Assembly (NCBI GenBank): GCA_001600875.1
Contig: BCLD01000009.1
Location: forward strand, 506,995-570,994
Reading direction: 5' to 3'
From: Solicoccozyma terricola
Taxonomy: Eukaryota; Basidiomycota; Tremellomycetes; Filobasidiales; Piskurozymaceae
Length of the DNA stretch: 64,000 nucleotides
Below the pieces are notes generated by a model, which worked only from the letters and a program-made list of their open reading frames with translations, searched no databases and had not been told where the DNA came from. This document shows positions 12,359 through 25,341 of this stretch, one piece after another (positions within the stretch are counted from its first letter, which is position 1; the number at the start of each line of letters is the position of its first letter). Both the position numbers and the translations under genes were made by a program.

Positions 12359-12770
12359 ATGTCATCATCCGCCGGTCCATCTACCCTCGCAGCTCAAGCT
12401 GCCCATCTCCGCGCCGCTTTCTCTCAAGCACATGATCGAGCACGCTCAGATTTCATCTCAACATCCTCTTCAACCGAATCCGACTCCTCATATGACTCGG
12501 ATGAAGAAGAAGCTATGATCAAGGAAGAATGGGAGGAATCAATGAGACAGATGCAAATGCTGGTGTCTATCGTGTTGATGCCGTTCTTTGGAAAGTGGAT
12601 GGGAAGACGGTGGTCGTATTGGGGTGAGTTTTGCGATTCAGAGAGCGGTTCGCTGAGGGTTTGAAGAGGAGAGATTATTGATGGTCGTGTATTACAATGT
12701 ATCTACAGCATATGACCGATACCTCCGCATAGGACTTGGTCGACAATTCCTTGGATTGGCGAGTAGGTGA
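12359..12770 (+). CDS. MIM2-like mitochondrial outer-membrane import factor
   Basis: 108 residues from exons 12359-12623 and 12709-12770. The N-terminal half is Ser/Asp/Glu-rich (SDSSYDSDEEEAMIKEEWEES). It leads into a single hydrophobic segment with the pattern LVSIVLMPFFGKWMGRRWSYW, then YDRYLRIGLGRQFLGL. This acidic-cytosolic, one-span layout with a G-K-W/F-x-G-R-R core matches what I know of fungal Mim2, a partner of Mim1 that inserts alpha-helical outer-membrane proteins. The intron (GTGAGT donor at 12624) splits the Trp-Ala junction in phase 1. Length fits the family. Assignment rests on pattern recall in a very short protein. Confidence 0.6.
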
Positions 12771-13147
12771 TGAGCGGAGTGACGCTTCGATCGGAGGGGA
12801 GACACTGGAGGCAGGTACGCCCGGGTGTTTCCATGGGCAGTAATGATATGAGGGAGGGCGCTCTCATATCGAGCAGTTGTAACAGTCATATTAGAAGAGA
12901 GGGGATGCATCACCATGCACCACCATGCACCATCCGCTGAAACACCCGCTGAACCACCCGCTGCTGCCTGCCATCACCATCCCACCCACCCGTCCTCACC
13001 ATCACCCCGGCGGATGAGTGTGACGTGTCTGGATCCCATTATCAAAGCGCGGACGCGCTCAATCGTCGACGATGTCCGATGTCCAGTACCCATCCATTCA
13101 ACACCTCCTCATCCTCCTTTCTGGGAGACACTGCAGAACACATCACC
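12771..13147. other. intergenic between MIM2-like gene and CAC2
   Basis: 377 bp holding the 3' UTR of the upstream gene and the CAC2 promoter. It has CACCATG and CCACCC repeats near 12908-13000. No gene is supported. Confidence 0.4.
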
Positions 13148-16098
13148 ATGAGGGCCAAGGTAGCGGAGATCAGGTAGGTCTCGTTCCGGGTCATCATCTT
13201 CCTCATCTCCCCAGCAACCATGAGCTCACATCCCACATCCTTCGTGTCTAGCTGGCATGAAACACAACCCGTCTACAGCTGCGACTTCCAGCCTCTCCCT
13301 ATATCCCAAATCAAACGCATCCTCAACCTCCCACAATCAACACCAGCGTCCATTCCATCTCATGTCAATCTCGCCGTTCCACCAAGTCCGAATCCATCCC
13401 ATCATGATCCCTTTCTTACCGGCACGTCGTCAGCTAGTACCAGTAGACTACCATCGGAAGCTCCTGGAGAACATGGTATAGCAGAAGGATCAACATCGGC
13501 GTGGAAGGGCAAGGATGCGGACCATTCAACACCGGTGGTTAGACAGTATAGACTGGCAACGGCAGGAGCCGATAGGCACGTTCGAGTGAGTGTGCATCGG
13601 ACCAGATGCTGACTGTCAAACCCCCCCCCCCCCCAAAAGCTGATCTTTCTCACCCCATCATCATAGATCTGGATGATTTACCCGAATGTCATTTCATCAA
13701 CTGCAACTCCCGCAGTTCCAGGACTTGAAGTCACTCCTCATCCACCTCGAGTCGTCTATCTCTCGACGTTGAAGCGGCATACCGCACCTGTCAATGTAGT
13801 GAGATGGAGTCCTAGTGGGATGACGTTGGCTTCGGCTGGTGATGGTGAATCATCATGAACATGTATACTGGGGAACCCTTGAGGCTGATGAGTGTGACCT
13901 CTGCGCGACAGATGGATTAATCATCCTTTGGGTACCTTCTGAAGCTCCGACGACGAACTTTGGAGATGATTCAACCGAGGAATTTGGGGACAAGGAATAT
14001 TGGAGGGATAAGAGAGCGATCAAGTGAGTGAGGGGTTGTATCTTGCTTTTGAAAACCGCGCACACTGAACGAACGATTGCTTTAATGGTAAAAAAAACAA
14101 TCAGCGTCACCAAGCAAGCAATCTACGATATCGCTTGGAGTCCAGATGGAAAATATATCATCGCAGGAAGCACGGACAATCTCGCGCAGATTTTCAATGT
14201 GGAGGATGGTGAGTAATGATGTTCCCATACTTGTCGCTGGGAACGAACCACGCTTCTAATTTCAATCTCGACCCTTTTCAGGATCATGCGTTCATCAGAT
14301 CCAGGATCATTCGCATTACGTTCAAGGAGTGGCATGGGATCCGTTAAACGAATACGTAGCTACTCAGAGCAGTGACAGGTAAGCGGAGATTGCGCGTTTC
14401 GATCCTGCTTGTCGAGTTCACGCTGATGGATAACGCGACAGGTCGGTCGGCGTACATTCCATCTCATCGCGTAACGGCGTCCTCCAAGTCCATCCGATGG
14501 TCCGTGACCGCAATGGTAGACCTCAATCTCATCACTCGATGGATATCCGCTCGTCTCGTCCGCCATCTTTCCATATGCCGAGACCTCACATGGCTCGCAG
14601 AGGGTCGACGACCTCGGATGCTGGTTCCGTCGTCACGACGGCTTCAGAGCTGAATGACCCTGGAGCTTTCCCTTCAAACTGGTCTGCGTCAAACACTCCG
14701 CTACCATCAACTCCGCTATCTCTCATGAATCCACCGCAAGCCAAGTCATCGCACTCTCGTAGGTCGTCATTGACAAGTTCAGCTGCGGCTGGCTCTCCTC
14801 TTCTCAATCCAAGTCTTCGAGGAGCTCGCTCCCCATCTCCAGCTCCACTACCTGCAATCCGACCTACCCCGTTAACATCGCAATCTATGCACCAAAAACT
14901 GTACGGCGATGAACTCGCAACCAACTTCTTCCGTCGACTTACATTTTCTCCGGATGGAGGTCTACTCCTCACCCCTGCGGGACAAATCGAAGAGCCGGTC
15001 TTCCCCCCAAGCGACGACGAAGGCGCTACTTCGATCCCGCGTCCTCGTTCGACCAATGGTCAAGCAGGAGAGACGTCCAAATCTACCGTCTACGTATACT
15101 CGCGAGCCAACTTCAGCCGACCACCAATCGCTCATCTTCCAGGGCACAAAACGACGACCGTTGCCGTCCGCTTTTCTCCGATCTTTTACGAGCTCAGGCA
15201 GATCACTGGACCACCTATGCCACCTCAGCAGATCGTCTTGGATAAGAGTGATCCCGGTGCCGTTCACGTCTCCATCTCGATGCCGCCTCCACCTCCGCCT
15301 GCCGGCAAAGAAAAAACAACGATCGGGCCAGCCAGCACGTTCGCACTTCCTTACCGCCTTATGTATGCTGTCGCCGCTCAAGACTCTGTCCTCTTATACG
15401 ACACTCAACAGTCCACTCCGATCGCGATCTTCAGAGGTTTGCATTATTCGGCGTTTACGGATGTAGCTTGGTGAGCTTAGGCAAACTTCGGCATAGCAAG
15501 CACGTAACTGATCGTGTCTCATTCCAGGTCAGCAACTGGAGACTGTCTGCTCCTCGCTTCATCGGACGGGTATTGCTCGATTGTGGTACGTTTAAAAAGC
15601 GTTTTCCTTGAATCTTCCAGCTGACGTCGTTACAACCTCCAGGTGTTTGATTCCGCCGAGCTGGGTGCCTTGCACCCGACGCAACAACATCAACGACAAC
15701 TGCAGGCCATTGCTCAGCATCATGCATCCATGTCGCACCCTCCCTCACCCGCATTATCTCATGCCGCTGCCGTCGTCACCCCGCGCCAAGAACGCGAAAG
15801 CTCCGCAAGCAGTGTCGCGATGAGCGCTACGGGTCAAGCCCATGCTCAGCTTTCGGCGTTGCACAATTGGAGCAGCACTACTAGCAATGCCACGGATATG
15901 CCGTTGCTCACTACACCTAGTGAGGATGGCAAGGAGGCGTTCCTGGCTGCACTTAGTGGACCGGAGTTGACATCCGGATACGACGCTGGAGTCGGGATGT
16001 CACCAGCTCATCATCAACGATCTCCAGAGCCTGAGGGACACTCTGGAGCACCCAAGAAAAAGAGGGCCAAGTTGACCCATCTAGGCGGAGAGGCTTGA
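13148..16098 (+). CDS. CAC2: chromatin assembly factor 1 subunit B (CAC2/CHAF1B) WD40 protein
   Basis: 797 residues from nine exons: 13148-13173, 13252-13585, 13667-13844, 13912-14023, 14105-14208, 14282-14378, 14442-15470, 15528-15585 and 15643-16098. WD repeats begin at once ([16 protein letters not shown], then [54 protein letters not shown]). The order and the [10 protein letters not shown] block are those of CAF-1 p60/Cac2, which with Cac1 and Msi1 deposits H3-H4 during DNA replication. A ~200-residue Ser/Pro-rich insert (about residues 300-480) separates WD repeats. The last repeats ([35 protein letters not shown]) precede a C-terminal tail ending in a Lys-rich, NLS-like KKKRAKL. Intron 2 carries a 14-nt C-tract on the sense strand. 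Nuclear location is expected. Confidence 0.9.
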
Positions 16099-16231
16099 CA
16101 GGACAGAAAAGGTGGTTTTGGCCAATGATACACGCTTCTCCTTGCATGTTACGACAACCTCTGACTTTGTACCCATTTAACTTGTGTCCTGGACTGTAAC
16201 TTCACTGCTTCCATTTATGTATGCGCTTTTG

Positions 16232-19200
16232 TTACACCGCTCTGGCCAGTACATTCCGGGCGATTTTTAAGCAGTCTTCTACTAGCTTGCTTTGCGCATC
16301 ATCTAGCTCAGCCAGCGCCTTAACGCCCATGTCCTTCTTCATAAAGTAGGCGAGACCTTGCGCGAGGTTGCTGTTGCCCAGCGTCTTGCTGAAAAGCTCC
16401 TCCACATCCTCGTCCAATCGGTCGACTTGTTTCGGCAGCTTGAAGACAGGAGAGCTCGTGTGAAGGGCTATACATAGATGAGGGAAGAACGTCCGGAAAA
16501 AAGTCTTTGTCCGGGTCTCGAGACTAACAAAGTCCACAGCCTTGAAGATTGTCAAGTCGGCCCCTCCCTTCGCGATAGTCCAGGCCAAGGCTTTGGCGAC
16601 ATTTTGAGCCTTCGACTTTGAAACCTTGTCTGAATCACCGTCAAAGGAACTCATCGCCTCGGTGATGGCAGCGCCTCCTACCTCGACCTGTCCCATGTCC
16701 CGCAGCAGATCCCAGATGGCGTATTGGAGAGTGAAACGGTGGGAGTAGGAGTCAGTACACAGCGTGCATAGTATCAGCGCATAGTATGGGTTGTATGTAG
16801 GTTCCTGTAAGCGTTGACACCTCTGTCAGCTTCCACGATGTCGTTGAACTGTCCTTTATAGCGCCACTCACTACTCCCAAACAGTGCAAAGCCACGCGCA
16901 CGAACTCTCGCTGCTGAACTTCGGTAAATTTAAGCTGGCTCAGGCGCTGGCTTGCATGGCGAAAGTCCTGATGGCCAACGTTTTCATTAGCAGTCTTGAA
17001 GGGAGACTCGGCTGCAATCACACCTCACCTCGCTGCTCATCATAATCACGAAGACGCTTCTTCGCACATCGGTATTCATTCCCTGCTTCCTTGCCAGTTT
17101 GACAAGTGCCTCGACATCATTAGCACCCAGCATCCCTAGATCATCATCCTGTGAGTTCTTTGCTGGTGCCTTGTGCTGCTTGCTCTGTTTCTCCTGAGCC
17201 CGTTCCGCTAAAGGATCTCCGCCCCAAGCTGCGCCCACAAGCCACCATTTCCCGCGAGTATCGGCGGAGCGGATATCGGACAAAGAGATTCGAAGTGGTT
17301 CATGGACAAGGACTGAAGAGAAAGGATGATCAGCCGAGTGCCGCATGTTAAAAGGGGTGTTCACTCACTCGTTCTCTTCTTCTGTAGACCACCGAGGTAT
17401 TTCTTCATCCGACGAGTGGCTTCCGCACCTGCTTCTGCACCAGGAACAGCCTTATTCTTGCTGTTCTTCAAGTTGACGAGGGTTTCTGTCATAAACTTGG
17501 ACCGTGCGCTACATGAAAAATGCGCAAGATTTGTTAGCAGCAGCAGTAGGTGAAAGTAATGCTATCACGATCCAGCGTACCTCATGCTATTCTCCATTCC
17601 CGCCGTCTTCCCCTGTACCAGTTGGACAATCTCCTTCAATGAACCCGAATCATCCGTCCTTAACTGCGGTCCCGAGCCTGTCCGTAACGGCCAATCAGCC
17701 ACTGCACGGCCATCCTCCCGTACACCCGACACTCACATCGCAGGATCTTCAACAACGCCTCCACGCTAAATTCACCTGCCTCGGCGGACTTCTCAGACAT
17801 CCCTTCGATGAGCTCGCGGATGATATCGTAGATGATACGACACGAAATGACTTGAAAATTATACAATTCAGAGAGAAGGACGAGGAGGTTCAGAGGTTGT
17901 TTCCCAGCTTGATCAGAGAGGACCGTCGATGATATGGCAGATGTAGAGAGCGAGGTGTAACGTGTGATAACGGTCTGAACGAGATGAGCGCCTATTTCCT
18001 CAACACGAGCCGTCAGCGTTTCCGGCGGGACGATGATCAATAACGTATAACCCACCAAACTCCATCCCAATAACCTTGTACAAAGCTGCACACAGAGCAG
18101 CGTGCAAAACCACGAATGAATCCAACAGATTGGCTTTATCCGAGATTGTATGGATGATAAGGTCTGTAATAGCGCTTGTGCAATCTGCGATGGAGGTAAA
18201 TCACTGTTGAGCTGGAGAACCACACCGGCGCGTAGCTGACGGACTGACCATTTCTGCTATTTGATCGGTATAATACCTCTATATCACCAAAGATTGCTTC
18301 GATATTCGCTTCACTCAGTCTATGGTGGGAATCATTCAGTGATCAAGCGACAGAGTAGAGAGCCTAAACGCGTCCCACCGACACCCACTTGTTAAGTAAA
18401 CCTTGTAATTTCCTCTCCAGTTTGATCCGTTCATCACTTTTAGTACTCTGTACCACTTGCAACTCTTTATTCCGGAGATGGGGAGGAATATACCGTCCTC
18501 CAGTTGGAATGACACTTGATTCTGCTGGTTTCACCGTGGAGCCGTTCGCGCCATCTGTTTGCTCCTCTTCATCATCTGTACCAGCGAATCGTACGGACTT
18601 GACTTCTCCATCAACCTTGTTTGATTTCTTTGATGTTGTTGAATCCATCGCAGGAATCGGAGGTAGAACTGAAAGATCATCCTCTTCCTCATCATCCGTC
18701 CAGAATTGAGCAAGATCATCGTCCTCTTCCTCTTCCCCTATCACATCGTCTTCTGACACTGCATCCTCGTCTCCTTCATCATCATCTTCATCCTCATCGT
18801 CTTCGTCCTCGTCTTCATCCATCTCAATATCCCCATCAGGAACAATCGAATCTGCGAAATTCAACAAATCTACCGCGCGATACACATGCCCCAATCGGAA
18901 TAACTCCCATCAGCACTTTCCCATCGCAACATCCATCATCAAATTTCCAAAAAAGAGAAAAAAGACAGAAACACACCATCCAATCCATCATCCTCCTCAT
19001 CATCAACTTCACTCCCCTTTCCCTTCCCTTTCCCATTCTTCTTCCCGCCACCTAATTTCCACTCCAACCATCTAATCTCTTCATCTTCATCTAATTCTCG
19101 TTTATTCCGATTCGATTTTCTCATTATACTAGGATCAACCGGTTTCTCCGATTTTGTTCTTGTGTGTTTGGCAGTGGCAGTGGACGTGGAAGTGGGAGTG

Positions 19201-19740
19201 GGAGTGGATGTAGAGAGTAATCGAGATAAAGGAGTTGAAGTTGAAGCTGTTATTTTCCTTCGAGTGGATGATGAAGATGACGATGATGGTAACGTTTGAT
19301 CCTGCTCCATTTTACGCTCATCATCTAAATCCTCCGATCTTTTCCGTTTCTTAACAACTGGTTCAATAGGTGCTGTGGTATAGGATGATGGAGCTGGTAC
19401 TGCTTGTTTGTAACCCAGACGTGGTGGTGGTAGTTCATCGTCTTCGTCTTCCAACGATCGACGAACTGGACCTCCAACTCTCTTCGGTTTCGAGTTCGAT
19501 TTCAGTGGACCGGATGGTCGTTTGAATGTATCTAATGAAAAGTTTGAGCGAACAAAAGGATTTGAGGGAAGGGTCGTGGGGATATAGATGGGAACGTCAG
19601 TTGAGCGGGTTGGGAGTGAAGACAAGGATGGATGGGTGAGGAGCCTCACGAGGTCTAGCCTTGATTCCAAGTTGATCTCTAAGTGCACCTGGCAACCTTG
19701 GTCCGCCATGATTCTGCGTATGATTATTTCTAGCCGGCAT
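16232..19740 (-). CDS. SGD1: SGD1/NOM1 nucleolar MIF4G + MA3 protein
   Basis: 923 residues from eleven exons: 19740-19650, 19531-18977, 18869-18389, 18319-18249, 18184-18056, 17991-17737, 17677-17581, 17508-17369, 17312-17029, 16967-16872 and 16804-16232. The first third is basic then acidic and disordered. A GGRYIPPHLRNK motif introduces the MIF4G domain (LNKLSEANIEAIF, IEVLYRSNSRND, ANLLDSFVVLHAALCAALY), then GKWWLVGAAWGGDP, then a C-terminal MA3 domain with EPTYNPYYALILCTLC and FTLQYAIWDLLRDMG. The family acts in 40S subunit biogenesis in the nucleolus. Two in-frame Met codons lie upstream or nearby (19845 and 19740). I chose MPARNN at 19740 because the upstream extension looks like leader sequence. 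All eleven exon phases close. Confidence 0.9.
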
Positions 19741-20084
19741 GATGGAGCTGGTTGAGTGGTGATCTGAGTTAGAAGGAGGTTGTTGGGAAGACGCAAATAG
19801 GAGCAGAGGGTTGGTCGATGGAAATAATGTTCTCCCGGCGATCAATGCCCGCGGTGGCGGTGGCGGTGGCGGTGGCGGTGGCGAATGGGGCGCTAAAATG
19901 GCTGTGCTATTTCACGTGACTTGACGATGAAATTGAATTAAAAATAATGATTTCCCTCCATTGGCTCCCAGCGATGACGAAGGGAGCTGAGACTGTCACC
20001 GTCACTGTCTCCAGTCAACCGCATCCATCCAACACAACATCACCCACCCAACACCACCCCACCATCACCCTACCATCACCCACC
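19741..20084. promoter_or_regulatory. divergent promoter SGD1 / PCT1 with GGTGGC repeat
   Basis: A (GGTGGC)n tract lies at about 19851-19882, and a TTCACGTGA E-box-like palindrome at 19912-19919. A CACC-rich leader runs into the PCT1 ATG. No gene is supported. Confidence 0.5.
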
Positions 20085-21905
20085 ATGTCCAGTGCTTCCA
20101 TCGTACCCAAACGAAGACGCACCCTGGGCAGACAACAACCGTCAACGTCAAGTTCACGCGATGCCAGCGAAGAGGTAATGCCCATATTTCCCCAATCATC
20201 ACCCACCCACAGTACAGTCCACTGATGTAGCACTCACTTGACAACCCTCCCTCCATCACTTCAGGACAACGATATTACAGACGACACGTCATCCGCTATC
20301 TCCATCAATGCAATTTCTCGTCAAGTTCGATCTCCACCACATGATATCACAGCTAAACAGGTTTTGAGACGGACTGTGGAAGGTGGTGGTGGTGGAGCTG
20401 CACCTGGAGGAGGTGGGACAAGGACGACTTCCAAATTGGTAGAAATGGATGATGCAGATGCGAGTGTTTCAGAAGGGATTGATTCTCCTGTGTGAGTTTT
20501 TTTTTCTTTTATTTTGCATCCCGTCTGATCCTTGACGCACGGAACGCGGAGCACCGTACTTAAACAATGTTGCATTTCGGTGATAGATACGACGGAGACG
20601 TGGAATCAGCACCTGCAGCTGGCTCAACCCAACCGATTCCAATCGGTCAACATCGAGGAGGACCGACATACACCCCAATGCCAACAGGCGCTCAATCCGG
20701 TTCAGTCACTTCCTTCACACTCCCAGCTGATAGTGAAGGTGAACCAACTCCCGGATCAGGTGGTGGTGGAGCTATCGGATCACATCGTCTCCCTACTCCG
20801 AAAGCATCCAGAATGGCACTTCGTCCAGATTATATGAATGAACCTATTCCTAACTCGAATCCATCTTCATCTACATCCCACCTCCTACATCTCGCTACAT
20901 CCACAGCTGCCCACAGATTCGATGTCGGTCCACCAAAGATGTACGTTCGACCAACTCTTGCTTCCGTGGATGATATACGAGCGTTTGTTAGGAGAGCTAT
21001 CGAGGGGAACGGGATGGAAGATGGGATTTATAGGGATTGGAAGACGGCAGAACCGCCACAGGATAGACCGGTTAGGATTTATGCAGATGGGGTTTATGAT
21101 TTGTTTCATTTTGGGTGAGTGGGAGAGTGGGGTATGTGGGTGGTGGGGCAGTGGAGGTTGATTGGATGATGTTTTTGTTGGTCCTCTCTCCCGTCTGCTG
21201 ACAACTGAACCTCCTTAACCCTATTCACCATCCAGCCACGCCCTTCAACTCCGTCAAGCTAAGCTCTCCTTCCCCAACGTCCACCTCATCGTCGGTGTCT
21301 GCTCCGACGAGCTATGTCGAGAACATAAATCCGGACCCGCTATGACCCACGCTGAGAGGATGGAATCCGTTGATAATTGTAAATGGACGGATGAGGTTGC
21401 AGCGGATGCACCGTGGATGATCGATCAAGCTTGGTTGGATAAATGGGAGATTGATTATGTTGCGCATGATGAGGAGGTTTATCCGACAAAAGCGGTTGAT
21501 GATGTTTATGATTTTGTAAAAAGGCAGGGTAGGTTCCTTTCCTTCGTAGATATGGCGTATCAGTCACCGAGGACTGATGTAAAACCTCTCCCGACTCTTT
21601 TAGGAAAATTCCTTCCAACGCGCCGCACACCATCAATCTCAACCTCTGATCTCCTGGAACGTGTCGTCCGCGGATACCGAGACGGTTTCTTTGATTCCAA
21701 ACTCGAGAAAAACGGTCATCCAGAATTAATGGCTTCCGATGTCGATTGGGATTCAAGCGGGAGTGTCGAAAAAGTTCGAGCTAGGGAAAAGAGGAAGGCA
21801 GCTGCTGAAGCTGCGAAAGCTAGGTCGGCGTCGGGTTCACATCATCATCATCGTGCTACCGCATTGTCACAAAATACCTTGCTACCAAGCAGTACTCCGT
21901 CTTGA
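20085..21905 (+). CDS. PCT1: choline-phosphate cytidylyltransferase
   Basis: 479 residues from exons 20085-20174, 20265-20491, 20587-21114, 21236-21528 and 21604-21905. It catalyses CTP + phosphocholine to CDP-choline, the rate-limiting Kennedy-pathway step for phosphatidylcholine at ER/nuclear membranes. The nucleotidyltransferase core is clear: [20 protein letters not shown] holds the HxGH-type motif (here HFGH), then [28 protein letters not shown] and YVAHDE. A C-terminal [20 protein letters not shown] segment carries the RTPSIST signature. The first ~190 residues are a low-complexity regulatory region with Gly/Pro runs. An Ala/Lys/Arg-rich helix near the C-terminus ([18 protein letters not shown]) could act as the amphipathic lipid sensor. 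The last intron (75 nt) has no stop and is a multiple of three, so its retention would keep the frame. Confidence 0.93.
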
Positions 21906-22052
21906 GACATCGTTAAAGACGGGGATCACGATCGGGTACGCACAGGTCGTGCGCGTGATTACCAAGGGGTATTGCTACGGATCTGGGATTTGTCCAGTAT
22001 TATACAGCTATACATTATAATCATGACAAGGTGCTCCAACTACCCTCCGCTC

Positions 22053-25000
22053 TCAGGCACTTAGCAAAGCCTGTACAATATGATTCACCTTCAGATGCCT
22101 CAAATCGGTGTAGGTCTGGAAGGGTGGTCGATTACAAGTCAGTGGAATTTCGGGTGGCCATGGGGGTAGCACTCACCTGACCGCATCCAACAAACAAAAT
22201 GGGTTGACCGGTAATGTATGTCATGGACAAAGCCGCGCCTACTTTATCGTCCTATGAAACCACATCGATCAGAATGACGTCCGGTCGCTTCAATGGGCCC
22301 TTGTGAACATTGCTCACAATCGTGTCAAACTTGGTCAAAATCATCCCGTCGATCCCTCTTCCCTCTCCTCTCGCGCTCGATCCACCAGCCAAAGCGGCAC
22401 TCGTGAAATCTCTCAGTGCTCTGTCAAACTTGGAGAGTTGGTCGACTGCTTCGTTTCCTACGAGCGCTTCACCGACGAAGATGATCTTGTCTGGATTGTT
22501 AATGCTGACCAGCTGGAGGGGGGGGGGGGGGGATATGGGTGAGTGGAGCATTCGGCGTGTATAAAACTGGCAACTGGCACACACACCTTGGCTAACGCTC
22601 GCATCAATGGCTCGTTATCTTGCATTCGACCGGCCGTGTCGATCAGGACCACGTCGAAGCCATTCTCTTTAGCTTAAGATGTGAGAGGGACGCCATGTCA
22701 ACAAACCACTCAAAGGGTGGCCCTCTGAACACCGTCACAAACTCACCATACGCGATAGCATCCTTGGCTATCCCCGCTGCATCCTTTCCATATCCTCTCT
22801 CATACAATTCCACCTTGTTCCCACCCAAAATCCCCGCCTCGCCTCCAAGTTGATCACCCAACATCCCTAGATTCCTCACGTGGACCCGAAGCTGCTCAAC
22901 AGCCCCACTTCGGAATGTATCACACGCCGCGATCAACACTCGTAGCTGATTCTGCAACAACCAGAAACAGACTTTACTGAGATTGGTCGATTTACCCACT
23001 CCGTTGACGCCGACAAATGTCATCGAGTAAGGATCCTTCTTAATGGGTGCATCGGATGTGGTGAGAGCGGGTGCGGTGGATTGAGTGGACTTGCGTTTGA
23101 TATCGAGTAGGATGTTGGTCGATGTTTTCGGGGTAAGAACTCGGGTGATTGCTGCCGAGAGTGCTGCGTTGACTTCGGATTTGACGCCTGACATAGAGGG
23201 TGGAACAGATTAGCGTCCAAACAAGTAAGCTTCAGCGGAACCTGTCTAACTCACTACCAAAACCACCCAACTTTTTCCCAACCAACGCATTCCCAACACT
23301 CTCACATAACTTTTCCGCTATATCCTTGGCCACATTCTTCGACATCAAATGGCGTTCCATCTCTTGCAACACAGGCGTCAAGTCATCTTTCGTCAACGTC
23401 TTACTCGACGTGATCGTCGCCAACTTCGAGAACAACGAACTTAGACCCCCCGTCTCCTCTTTCACAGCTTCCACTTCGCCCGATCTCCCACCATTCAAAT
23501 ACCCATTTGCTATAATCTCCTCTTCGGACATTGACAAAGCACCAGCTGCACCTGTCACACCCTTTTCGCCACCTCTGCCGGAATCCCAATCCGCAACCTC
23601 ATACAATCCATCCTTCTTGGTTCCCAACGCCGTCTTATCCACAAGACCTTCCACGTCGACGACGGGCGTCCCAGCCATCGAGCCCGGCGTTTCGGCACCA
23701 GGTGAAGAGGGAGGAGGCGTTGAGTAATCCAACGCTGCCATATCTTCTGCAGTTACTTGTGACGAGGTACCCCATTTACGCATGATTTTTGACGTTGCTG
23801 TGGTTGCGGATGTGGAACGAGAAGGTGATGCGCTGAGGGGAGATGAGGAGGACGATAGGTTAGAGGGTTTCGTGTATTATCGAGGTTGAATGAGTTCCAC
23901 TCACTTTGACCTCCCACCTCGTCCTTTACCTCCCTGTGCACCCTTCAATTTGCCTTTCAGCGTATGCACATTCTTAGCTATTTCTTCTGCTGTGAGAGTT
24001 TTCCCTTCTGTCTCAGAAGATGTGTCGACGGTTGCTGTAGCTAGAGTGAGCGGAGCGGGAGGGTGATTGAAGGGAAATGAATGTAAGATTTCAGTCTCAG
24101 AATTTTAACGATGTTTTGTATTAAAAAGAAAATCACCTGTTGCACTCGCCGCAGCTACTTCTGCTCTTCTAGCACTACTCGCTGACAATCCAGTACCAAC
24201 CTTCTTCCCTCCATTCTTCATCTCACAATTTTTCAAACATCTCAACAATACACCTTGCCAATTCTCTATTTGAATTCTGTCCTGCAAGATCTTGAGCGCA
24301 CTTTGACCGCGTTCAGAGACGGTAGTGATACTTGATTGAAGGAGGGAGGTGCCGGACGAGAGAGATGTGATGAGAGCTTGAATGTATGGTTGGAATAGGG
24401 ATAGGAAGAGTTGTCGAATTCGGGTGAGGAATGTTGGGACGTATGTGAGTGGGAGAAGTGATGGGAATACCACCTGCAGTCGCAAGAGCGTCAGCTTGGG
24501 ATAGAAAACAAAAGATCCAGCGACTGGGATTGCGAGCGATATAAAACAACCAGTGATTGTGTTGCTTGCTAGAGACGACTATCTTCGCTGATGCGTAAGA
24601 AACACGCTACGCTGGCGGAAGAAGAAGCTCTCTAGCGGGAGTATGGTATTCGTTTCGCGAAGGAATGAGTGCTCGCTACGCTCACGAAGAAATCTCGCTG
24701 ATGCGAGGAATTTCACACTCTTCGCTCCTCAGAGACATAGTGCTCGCTGCGCTCGGTAACTCACCACAAACACCAACCCCAACTCATTCTCCCTCAACCA
24801 CCGAATACTGAATCCCCCTTTCTCGAACGTATCTTCCTCCTCCCTCCTTTTCCCATCGACCAACACAGACTCAAAGAGGGCCGCGACAGGTGAAGCAGCT
24901 GATCTGTCGATGTTGGCGTAATTTGGATTGAATGAATGGGAGTAGAGAACGATGCCGCCTGGATTCGAGGGCGGGAGGGAGGGAGGTGGGAGACTGTCAG

Positions 25001-25069
25001 TGTGAAGAAGAGAACGATGGGAGATTGCTTTCACTAACTCTCGTGTGCGATGGAGACATGGTCGAGCAT
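22053..25069 (-). CDS. SRP101: signal recognition particle receptor alpha subunit (SRP101/SRPRA)
   Basis: 710 residues from ten exons: 25069-25039, 24958-24765, 24473-24137, 24040-23905, 23832-23258, 23187-22747, 22672-22587, 22512-22318, 22251-22177 and 22115-22053. The N-terminal SRX domain ([20 protein letters not shown]) binds the beta subunit. A Ser/Lys-rich linker leads to the NG domain with [13 protein letters not shown] (P-loop), [41 protein letters not shown] and a C-terminal [13 protein letters not shown]. This GTPase docks SRP-ribosome complexes at the ER. Every phase closes. Intron 2 (24764-24474, 291 nt) is several times longer than its neighbours and filled with short repeats. 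The intron before LVSINNP has a 15-nt sense-strand C-tract next to the acceptor. Strongly supported. Confidence 0.94.
24474..24764. repeat. SRP101 intron 2 packed with short palindromic repeats
   Basis: This intron holds two near-identical 14-mers, TGCTCGCTACGCTC at 24670-24683 and TGCTCGCTGCGCTC at 24741-24754. TCGCTGATGCG occurs twice (24585-24595 and 24695-24705), the second copy forming a CTCGC-TGAT-GCGAG hairpin. A TTTCGCGAAG palindrome lies near 24653. Base composition and word use differ from the flanking exons. It may be a decayed small mobile or satellite-like element. Confidence 0.5.
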
Positions 25070-25341
25070 GGTTGACGGCGGTTGAATCGAGATCGATGAG
25101 CCTTCAGTTCAACTGTTGGCCGGTAGATGGATCTGGATGGACAGCTGGGCCGGTGGCTGAAGAGCACGTGGAACGGACATGGCGGACATTCAAGACCGCT
25201 CACGGACATCAGAGACCCCACACGGACATGCTCACGTGGCTTCATGACTCACTCGGGCCCGAAAGCCCAACTTTCCAAGTAAAATGTTGTTCACCCCCAA
25301 CTCTCGTCTGTCTGTTGACCCCCAACATTCATTCAACCATC

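Noticed and set aside
14586..15056. 156-codon minus-strand frame inside CAC2
   Set aside because: Antisense shadow of a large CAC2 exon with no family resemblance.
24474..24764. coding exon within the long SRP101 intron
   Set aside because: Flanking exons already join in phase (LGLVFV to VVFPSLL) and the interval has no sensible frame.
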